44,800 bases of DNA from Kiloniellales bacterium (lineage in GTDB: Bacteria; Pseudomonadota; Alphaproteobacteria; Kiloniellales; JAKSBE01), in NCBI GenBank assembly GCA_028282935.1, contig JANQGU010000057.1, positions 1 to 44,800 of the forward strand, read 5' to 3'. Both the position numbers and the translations under genes were made by a program. Position 1 is the stretch's first letter, and every line of letters starts with the position of its first letter. Shown one piece after another: positions 34,843 to 41,475 of this stretch. The notes beneath the pieces are model-generated. The model searched no databases, was not told where the DNA came from, and was given only the letters and a program-made list of their open reading frames with translations.

Positions 34843-35538
34843 ATGGATTTCAACAGCTTCGAGTTTCTCTACATCGCCTCGGTCTGGGTCCTGCCCGTTC
34901 TCCTGGCGATCACCCTGCACGAGGCCGCGCACGGCTTCGTGGCCTGGCGCCTGGGCGACGACACCGCGTTGCGGTTGGGGCGGGTCAGCTTCAACCCTTT
35001 CCGCCACGTCGATCCTTTCGGCACCATCATCCTGCCGGCCATGCTCCTGGTGCTGAGGGCGCCCTTCCTCTTCGGCTGGGCCAAGCCGGTTCCCGTCGCC
35101 TTCCACCGCCTGCGGCGGCCCCGTCGCGACATGGTGCTGGTGGCGGCGGCCGGTCCCGCGGCGAACCTGATCCTGGCGACCGGCTCCGCGCTGCTGTTCC
35201 ACCTGCTGCCGCTCCTGCCGCTCTCCTTTGCCGGATGGCTCGGCAGCAACCTCTTCAACTCGATCCTGATCAACCTGGTCCTGGCCGTCTTCAACATGCT
35301 GCCGCTGCCGCCGCTCGACGGCGGCCGGGTCGCGGTCGGCCTGCTGCCGGACGTCCTGGCCCGGCCGCTGGCCCGGCTGGAGCGCTACGGGTTTCTGATC
35401 ATCATCGGCGTGATCTTCCTGCTGCCGATGCTGGGGCGGCAGGTTGGGATCGATCTGAACGTCTTCTACTGGATCATCGGCGTGCCGGTGGAGTGGCTGA
35501 CCGGCTTCTTCATCATCCTGGCCGGTCTCTCTCCCTAG
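34843..35538 (+). CDS. Site-2 protease family (M50) membrane metalloprotease
   Basis: A 231-residue polytopic protein. The zinc motif HEAAH (His26, Glu27, His30) is in the first helix, and the third-ligand segment NMLPLPPLDGGR (Asn151 to Asp159) is in a later helix. This is the short, PDZ-less S2P group (YwhC-like), which cleaves transmembrane substrates; its targets are generally unknown. FGTIILPAMLL and FGWAKPVPVAF are further group hallmarks. It starts 69 bp after the ABC operon and may be separate. Confidence 0.93.
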   Translation: MDFNSFEFLYIASVWVLPVLLAITLHEAAHGFVAWRLGDDTALRLGRVSFNPFRHVDPFGTIILPAMLLVLRAPFLFGWAKPVPVAFHRLRRPRRDMVLVAAAGPAANLILATGSALLFHLLPLLPLSFAGWLGSNLFNSILINLVLAVFNMLPLPPLDGGRVAVGLLPDVLARPLARLERYGFLIIIGVIFLLPMLGRQVGIDLNVFYWIIGVPVEWLTGFFIILAGLSP

Positions 35539-35577
35539 ACCGCTTGTCTCCCCAACACCGGGGCGAGACGCACGGCG

Positions 35578-35916
35578 CTAGTACCAGGAGCGGTCGACGC
35601 GCCGGATCTCGGCGAGCTGGCAGGACGGCAGCTCGCTCCGCAGGTAGCCCCTGGCGTCCTCGAAATCGGCGGCACGCAGTGTATGGAGCCGGGCCTGCGG
35701 CTGGGTCCGGCAGTTCAGGTTCACCTGGTAGCGGGCGCCGGCGACGTAGTTGCCGAACTCGGAGAAGGGCCAGCGGTAGAGGTGCTGAGCGTTGCCTTGA
35801 AGCTCGCCCCAGGTCAGAGCGGCGAGCAGCAGCAGGGCGAGCGTCGGCAGCGCTAGGAAAGCCGCCGCCTTGCGGTACTTGGGACTACGGGGCTGTCTGA
35901 AGCTGAGCTTGCTCAA
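35578..35916 (-). CDS. Hypothetical single-span membrane protein (112 aa)
   Basis: A 112-residue protein with a basic N terminus (RQPRSPKYRK), one hydrophobic segment (AAAFLALPTLALLLLAALTW, about 17-36) and an extracytoplasmic part of about 75 residues. That part has two Cys residues (NLNCRTQP and LPSCQLAE) that could pair. I do not recognise a family. It converges on the site-2 protease gene with 39 bp between, and is 113 bp upstream of the 3' end of the next minus-strand gene. Confidence 0.65.
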   Translation of the reverse strand: MSKLSFRQPRSPKYRKAAAFLALPTLALLLLAALTWGELQGNAQHLYRWPFSEFGNYVAGARYQVNLNCRTQPQARLHTLRAADFEDARGYLRSELPSCQLAEIRRVDRSWY

Positions 35917-36029
35917 GGCGCCGGCCCTCTATCTGCTGCGCAGCGGCACCGCCGCGCCGAGCGCCGGCGGCCCGGCTTCAAAGATAGCGGCTCTGCGTTA
36001 GCGGCCGGTTAACCGAGGCCGACGGCCTC

Positions 36030-37247
36030 TCAGCGCCCGAGGCCGACGGTCTCGCCCTCGCGCCGGACGATGCGGCCTTGGTAGTCGTAGACGTAGGTGG
36101 CGCGTTCCAGGAACCTGAAGGGGATCTTCAGGCCGATCTCCCTGGCCTTGCGGAAGTTGATCGCGATGTCCGGCGGCGACACGATGCCGACCTTGATCTC
36201 GCCGACCCGGACCCGGCCTTCCAGGACGTCGATGCCGTAGATCGCCGCCAGATGAGCGTTGCTCTGGAAGCCGATGCCGATCGAGAGCACCGCGCTGTCG
36301 TCGCCGGCCTGCACGAGATCGGGGACGACGCTGAGCACCGGCACCCGGTCCGAGCTGGCGTTGATCGACTTGATCTCGCGGAAGACGGTGGTGCTGCCGG
36401 TGATCCAGAACAGGCTGCGGTCCAGTGTCGGGTCGTTCTTGCGCATGGTCGTCACGGCGCGCCCGACCAGGCTGCTCAACTCCTCGCCCGCGAAGCTCGG
36501 GTTCTTGACGTCCAGGTAGAGCACCCGCACGCCCCGCTTGGCCGCGTAGCGCAGCATCGGCTTGGCCTGGGTCTCGACCGCGCTGAGGTTCTGGCTGTTC
36601 ACCAGGATGCCGAGGTTCTTGAGGTTCGGCTTCAGCTCCAAGAGATAGGCCAACTGGACCTCGACCGGCATGTTCAGCGAGGTGAAGGCGAAGTTCGAGC
36701 CGCTTCCGGACTCGTAGCTCCGCGCCTGGCCGAGCAGCACCGGGTCCTTGGAGCAGACCGAGACCACCGGGATTCGGCCGTCGCGGTAGTGCCTCCAGAG
36801 CCAGGCCGTCGACTCCGAACCCATCGAGAAGATCAGCTCGGCGCCCCAAGCCTCGGCCTCGGCGAGCGCGCGCCGGCCGCGAAAATCGTCCCGGCGGAAG
36901 TTGATCGCCCGGACCTCGGCCTCGAGGCCCTTCTCGACGAAGAGGTCGAGGATCTTGTTCATGGCCGCGTCGTAGGCCGGGGAGGCGCGGGGGAACAGCA
37001 CGACGACCCGGCGCGGCCGCCGGTCGATCTGGCGGGACCGGCTGTGAATGCGAAGCTGGTCGGGTTCGCCGTGGACCTCCTCGAGCAGCCAGGCCTCCAG
37101 GTTCTCGGCGCTGGGCCGGAACCAGTCGTAGTAGGCGGGCTCGGTCGAGGCGCCGGCGCCGGCCGGGAGGCCGCAGAGCAGGGCCAGCGCGAGGCTCAGG
37201 CGGCGCAGCCCGCGGCCGGCGGTCCGCTGGAGCCCGGCCGCTGTCAT
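36030..37247 (-). CDS. PF04392-type substrate-binding protein without ABC partners
   Basis: A 405-residue exported protein. The signal peptide lies in the first 33 residues (RLSLALALLCGLPAGAGAS). The core follows the PF04392 binding-protein fold: RRVVVLFPRASPAYDAAM, AELIFSMGSESTAWLW, NFAFTSLNMPVEVQLAYLLEL and KNLGILVNSQN. It is about 80 residues longer than the binding protein at 8965-9930 and has a distinct N-terminal extension (DWFRPSAENLEAWLLEEVHG). No permease or ATPase adjoins it. Its start overlaps the stop of the sensor-MFS gene (ATGA), so it is likely a periplasmic partner of that protein. Confidence 0.85.
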   Translation of the reverse strand: MTAAGLQRTAGRGLRRLSLALALLCGLPAGAGASTEPAYYDWFRPSAENLEAWLLEEVHGEPDQLRIHSRSRQIDRRPRRVVVLFPRASPAYDAAMNKILDLFVEKGLEAEVRAINFRRDDFRGRRALAEAEAWGAELIFSMGSESTAWLWRHYRDGRIPVVSVCSKDPVLLGQARSYESGSGSNFAFTSLNMPVEVQLAYLLELKPNLKNLGILVNSQNLSAVETQAKPMLRYAAKRGVRVLYLDVKNPSFAGEELSSLVGRAVTTMRKNDPTLDRSLFWITGSTTVFREIKSINASSDRVPVLSVVPDLVQAGDDSAVLSIGIGFQSNAHLAAIYGIDVLEGRVRVGEIKVGIVSPPDIAINFRKAREIGLKIPFRFLERATYVYDYQGRIVRREGETVGLGR

Positions 37248-39637
37248 GCCGTCTCCCGCTCGCCGCTTTCGAGCTCGACGCTCGGCGTCCGCATCAGGAA
37301 GATCAGGCCGAAGAGAGTGATCGCCCCGGCAACCCAGAGCATCAGCTTCGCCTCCTGGCCGCCGAGCAGGAAGAGCTGGGAGATGATGATCGGACCGGCG
37401 ATGTGGCCGACCCTTTCCAGGAAGCGGTAGGTGGCGGTCAGGGTGCTCGCCCCGAGCTGTCGGGCCAGGGTGGACTCGGCGACGTGGGTCACCACCGGCG
37501 CGTTGATGAAGCCGTGGGCGATCCCGACGATCGCGACGCCCAGGATCAGGACCGTGGTCGGCAGGGCGGAGTTGGCGGCGGCGCCGGGCGGTTGCCAGTC
37601 CAGGAAGGCGATCAGGGCCAGGCCGGCGCCGCAGATCGTCGCGCCCCAGAACAGGATCTCATGAGTCCGGCCGATCCGGTCGACGAGCCGGGAGACGTAG
37701 CTGCTGGAGAGCACCACCGCGGCGGCGTAGATCATGATGATCTGGCCGATGTCTTCCTCGCGGTAGCCCTGCTTGGCCAGCAGCAGCGGCAGCGCGAAGA
37801 TGATCACGCCGGTCAGGACCGCCTTTGCCGGGATCCCGATCAGGATCATGGTCCTCAGGAAGTCCGAGTTGCGCAGGGCCAGCGAAAGGTGCTGCGTCAG
37901 CTCCTTCAGCGTGCCGCCGTTCCGCTCCTGGGCCGGGCGCGCGCTGCGGGCAGGCACCGCGAGCAGGGCGTAGAGCGCCAGGGCCAGGGCGATCCCGCCG
38001 CTGAGGGTGAACATGCCCTCGGGGCCGGTGTAGGAGACCAGCAGCGAGCCGATGGCCATTCCGGAGATCATGCCGCCCTGGAAGCCGAGGACGATGATGG
38101 CCGCGCCCTGCGTCTTACGTCCCGGCGCCGCGGTCGCCAGGATGTAGGACTGGACGCCGATGAACAGCATGCCCTGGCCGATCCCGGACAGGCCGCGAGC
38201 CAGGGTCGCAAGGACCAGATCGGCCTGCGAGAAATTGAGCATGAAGAGGCCCAGGCCGGCCAGCAGCAGGCCGACGTACATCAGGGGCCGGGCGCCGAAG
38301 CGCTGGGCGTAGTGGCCGCTGGGGATCAGGGCCAGCGCGAAGCAGAGATAGAAGGTCATGAAGGGGATCGAGGCGAAGCCCGCCGAGAGCCCGACCCGAT
38401 CGGTGACCTCGTGCATGAACTGCGGCAGGAAGGCGTAGTTCAGGTGCTCCAGGAAGACCGCCACGAAGAACACCGGCTTGACCAGGTCGAGCAACAGGTC
38501 GTCTTCCTTGCCGCCGGCATCGCCCGCGAGGCGCGGCGCCGGCCGTCGCATGCTGCCCGCGATCTGCAGGAACAACCCGGCGAGGAAGGCCGAGGCGACG
38601 AAGAGCGCGGCGAAGTTCTTGACGCTGCGGACGATCCGGCTGAACACGATGTCGCTGGGCAGGGCGACGGCGACCCGGATGTTGCGGGGGTCGCCCGGCG
38701 GGGTCAGGTCGACGACGTATTCGTAGGTGCTGGCCTGGGTGACCCAGCTCTTGCCGATCAGGCCCTCGTCGGTGTGGATCTCGACCCGGCCGTCGATGGT
38801 CAGGCCGGCGGCGCTGATGTCCGGGTTCAGCAATTGGTACTCGCCCAGCACCCGGTCCAGGCCGTCGATCTCGCGGATGTTCAGGTTGAAGGCGACGATG
38901 TCGCTCAGGCGGTGCCCCAGCGTATCGGCCAGGGCCTTGGTCTTGGCCTGCACCCCCTCCGAATAGAGCGAGACCAGCGAGCCGATGACGAAGACCGCCA
39001 TGGTCAGGAAGGTCATCGCGAAGGCGGTCTGCAGCCAGGGCAGCCGGCGCGCGCGTAGGCCGGGCCCGGCCAGGGACACGAAGACCGCGAAGATCGCCGA
39101 GAGGCTGAGGCCGACCCAGACCAGGGGCTCGAAGCTCTTCCGGACCCTTTCGGCGATCACCGACTGCGGCAGGGATATCGCCAGGTGGCCGACCACCTCG
39201 AACTTGTTCCGGAAGGGCAGGACGACCTGGTAGTAGTCCCGGTTGCGGCGGATCTCGAAGCGCGCGCCGTCTTCCAGGCTGCTGCGCCAGACCTCGGTGA
39301 AGAGCGGCAGGCCCGAATCCCGGCTGCTGAACACGGTCTGTCCCGTCCGGTCGAAGGCGGCGATCTCGGCGATCGAATCGTCGGACCGCAGGACCGGCTC
39401 CACGGTGGTGTTGAAGCCGGCGTACTGCTTCATCGGCAGGCCGGCGCGCAGGAAGGTCTCCATGGTGCCGCGGATGACGCTGCCCTGGGCCTGGATCTTC
39501 TCCAGGTAGAACTGCTCGAAGGTCCGCTGCGCCTCGCCGAAGCCGACGTAGATCAGAAGGGTCAGCGACAGCCCCGAGACCAGCAGCATGGTCAGGGCGT
39601 CGAAGAGCCGTCTTTTCAGCGGTTGGCCGACTTTCAT
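37244..39637 (-). CDS. Periplasmic sensor / MFS transporter fusion
   Basis: A 797-residue membrane protein starting at ATG 39637, at a basic KRR before helix one. Residues 12-32 are a helix, 34-170 a periplasmic sensor-like domain (AAFDRTGQTVFSSRDSG, then YYQVVLPFRN), 171-192 and 203-225 two helices. Residues 227-340 are a second extracytoplasmic domain (PDISAAGLTIDGRVEIHTDEGLIGKSW), and 341-361 another helix. From about 385 a full 12-helix MFS carrier follows (LEHLNYAFLPQFM, then HYAQRFGARPLMYVG). Sensor domains of this PAS/Cache-like kind usually feed kinases or chemoreceptors; here the output is a transporter. It lies 35 bp after the ATP-grasp gene and overlaps the binding-protein gene. 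Confidence 0.85.
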   Translation of the reverse strand: MKVGQPLKRRLFDALTMLLVSGLSLTLLIYVGFGEAQRTFEQFYLEKIQAQGSVIRGTMETFLRAGLPMKQYAGFNTTVEPVLRSDDSIAEIAAFDRTGQTVFSSRDSGLPLFTEVWRSSLEDGARFEIRRNRDYYQVVLPFRNKFEVVGHLAISLPQSVIAERVRKSFEPLVWVGLSLSAIFAVFVSLAGPGLRARRLPWLQTAFAMTFLTMAVFVIGSLVSLYSEGVQAKTKALADTLGHRLSDIVAFNLNIREIDGLDRVLGEYQLLNPDISAAGLTIDGRVEIHTDEGLIGKSWVTQASTYEYVVDLTPPGDPRNIRVAVALPSDIVFSRIVRSVKNFAALFVASAFLAGLFLQIAGSMRRPAPRLAGDAGGKEDDLLLDLVKPVFFVAVFLEHLNYAFLPQFMHEVTDRVGLSAGFASIPFMTFYLCFALALIPSGHYAQRFGARPLMYVGLLLAGLGLFMLNFSQADLVLATLARGLSGIGQGMLFIGVQSYILATAAPGRKTQGAAIIVLGFQGGMISGMAIGSLLVSYTGPEGMFTLSGGIALALALYALLAVPARSARPAQERNGGTLKELTQHLSLALRNSDFLRTMILIGIPAKAVLTGVIIFALPLLLAKQGYREEDIGQIIMIYAAAVVLSSSYVSRLVDRIGRTHEILFWGATICGAGLALIAFLDWQPPGAAANSALPTTVLILGVAIVGIAHGFINAPVVTHVAESTLARQLGASTLTATYRFLERVGHIAGPIIISQLFLLGGQEAKLMLWVAGAITLFGLIFLMRTPSVELESGERETA

Positions 39638-39672
39638 CGTCAGGCTGCCCTTTCGCGGACCCGCGGGCGGGC

Positions 39673-40890
39673 TCAGCCGAGCAGGGCCTTCAACTGGCCG
39701 ACGCAGCCCGGGCGTTCGCCGAAAAGGAAGTCGATGCGGTCGGAAAGGAGCGACAGGATCAGGTCGTCGTAGCTCATGCCGTAGGCGGAGAGGCTGGCGG
39801 CCACCAGGCTGGTCTGCTCGCGGCTCGGCGCCTTCAGGTCCGGCTTGGGGTTGGCCTCCAGGACCTGCAGGCGGCCGGACTGGTCCGCCCGCACGTCGAA
39901 GCGGATCAGGCTGCCGATGTTCATCTCGCGGTAGACCTTGCGGCCCAGGTCCTCCAGCTCCCGCAGGACCGCGGCGTCGCTCTCCGGATCCAGGACGCGC
40001 AGGCGGGCGCCCGTGATCGGGCGCAGGTCCATGGAGGTCACGATCCGTTCGTCGGGCTGGAAGACCCGCTCGATCGCGCAGACCACGAAGGGATCCTGGT
40101 GGCGCCGCAGCTCCCGGCGCTGCGCCGTGACGTAGCCGCTGACCGCGACGCAATACTCCCGGCCGGGCAGGTAGGGCTCGATCATCACTAGGCTCTGGGT
40201 CGCCTCGTGGACGGTCGCCACCGCCGCCGGGAGCGCGTTGACGCTTTCGACCCAGTGGACGTTGAGCGAGGCCCGGCCGGACACCGGCTTGACGATGAAG
40301 GGACCGGCGTGGTCGCCCAGGACCTGCCAGAAGCGGTCGTTGGAGGTCGGTTCGAAGGGGCCCTCGGCCATGTTCCAGGTCATGAAGGGGGCGGTCGGAA
40401 AGCCCAGGGCCGTCAGGAAGCGCTTGAAGACGTCCTTGCGGTCCAGGATACCGGCGGTCATGGGATCGTGACCGACGTAGGGGATCCCCATCATCTCCAG
40501 CATCGAGGCCGCGTGGCACAGCGGGCTGTAGCCCTGGACGCCCCCGGTGTTCAGCCATGCCAGGTGAACCTTGTCCTCGGCGAGGCGCTGCCCGAGCTGC
40601 ATGTCGTCGGGTATCACGCTGACGCTGGGGCAGCCCAGACGGCGGAGCGCGCCGGCTATGTCCTCGGCGACGCTCTTGTAGCTCTTCCAGGACCGCGGGT
40701 TGCCGGTCTGGTTGATGACCGCCCCGTCGGCCGTCTTGTCGCCGCCGTAGATCACGGCCATGTTCATGCGATCCAACAGCGTCTCGACGCGGTCCTGCAG
40801 GGCCCGGGCCGAGCCGAGGTAGCGGTCTTCCCAGACGCTGCCGGGCTGAGCCTTGGCGGGCGAGAGTCTGTAGGCGGTCAATGCGGTCAT
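39673..40890 (-). CDS. ATP-grasp ligase (D-Ala-D-Ala ligase-like)
   Basis: A 405-residue ATP-grasp enzyme. The pre-ATP-grasp domain begins at MAVIYGGDKTADGAV, as in D-Ala-D-Ala ligases. The ATP-binding lysine is in PFIVKPVSGRASLNV, the next segment is VMIEPYLPGREYCVAVSGYV, and the metal site is in LQVLEANPKPDLK (Glu and Asn ligands). The family joins a carboxylate to an amine with ATP. The exact substrates are unknown, because the NTxPG-type end motif of true Ddl enzymes reads NPKPD. It is first in a three-gene operon with a sensor-MFS fusion and a binding protein, suggesting that it makes a peptide-like compound that the MFS protein exports or senses. Confidence 0.87.
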   Translation of the reverse strand: MTALTAYRLSPAKAQPGSVWEDRYLGSARALQDRVETLLDRMNMAVIYGGDKTADGAVINQTGNPRSWKSYKSVAEDIAGALRRLGCPSVSVIPDDMQLGQRLAEDKVHLAWLNTGGVQGYSPLCHAASMLEMMGIPYVGHDPMTAGILDRKDVFKRFLTALGFPTAPFMTWNMAEGPFEPTSNDRFWQVLGDHAGPFIVKPVSGRASLNVHWVESVNALPAAVATVHEATQSLVMIEPYLPGREYCVAVSGYVTAQRRELRRHQDPFVVCAIERVFQPDERIVTSMDLRPITGARLRVLDPESDAAVLRELEDLGRKVYREMNIGSLIRFDVRADQSGRLQVLEANPKPDLKAPSREQTSLVAASLSAYGMSYDDLILSLLSDRIDFLFGERPGCVGQLKALLG

Positions 40891-41475
40891 AGCGTCTACC
40901 TCGGGCAGAATCGCGGGCGGCGAAGCTCGCCGGTCATTATTGTTTTTTTATTTTAATTATTGGTTTTCGAGCGTGGCGACGTCTTCGAACTACCCAAATT
41001 GATTATCCGTTTGAACCTATCCTGGAGGTCTGCGGGCCGGTGGCTGGTCCCGGCCGGTCTCTTTCGCTGTCTGCCGGCCTCGACCTCGAAGGCTGTCCCG
41101 CTTGTCTCCAGAGCGTCTTCGGTCTTGTTGTCGTGCTCGCCCGAAGGTGAAGAAATTCACTTGGAATGTCAATAGAACCTTTATTAATTACTTGATTTTT
41201 ATTTTAATTTTCCAGTAACTATATTTGATTTCCCTGAGGATCGAAGGCCGCGCGCGCATTGCCCAGGCGCAGGAGCGGCCGAGGCGGCGCCCCAGCGGCG
41301 GGCTGGAGAACGTTAGGCAGAAGGGCGTAGGGTCGTCTCCGGTGCCGCCGTCTTGGCCCGAGGGCGCCCGGCAGGGCTCGGCGAGCCAGCGTTGGCCCCG
41401 TGGCGTCGGTCAAGTGCTGTCGGTCAAGTGCTGGCGGTCAAGTGCCGTCGGGCGCGTGCCGACAGCCGGGCGATG
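40891..41475. other. AT-rich intergenic island with no convincing gene
   Basis: This 585-base gap separates the ATP-grasp operon (transcribed leftward) from the 3' end of the dehydrogenase gene. Two strongly AT-rich segments (about 40935-40965 and 41165-41235) contrast with the surrounding DNA. Both contain TTTTTATTTTAATT (40945-40958 and 41196-41209), an exact 14-base direct repeat 251 bp apart. Short open frames here have no homology I recognise and no ribosome sites. The left AT-rich part probably holds the operon promoter, which I could not place with confidence. Confidence 0.6.
41405..41446. repeat. Tandem 14 bp repeat, three copies
   Basis: GTCGGTCAAGTGCT occurs at 41405-41418 and 41419-41432, with GGCGGTCAAGTGCC at 41433-41446. 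A decayed fourth copy may follow. It lies 30 bp beyond the dehydrogenase stop codon in non-coding DNA and looks like a small variable-number repeat. Confidence 0.85.

Noticed and set aside
40960-41175. 71-residue open frame in the AT-rich island
   Set aside because: It starts at TTG with no ribosome site and has no recognisable motif. More likely chance coding in a non-coding gap.
40930-41235. AT-rich island as a replication origin
   Set aside because: No DnaA-box cluster, no iterons and no replication gene are nearby.
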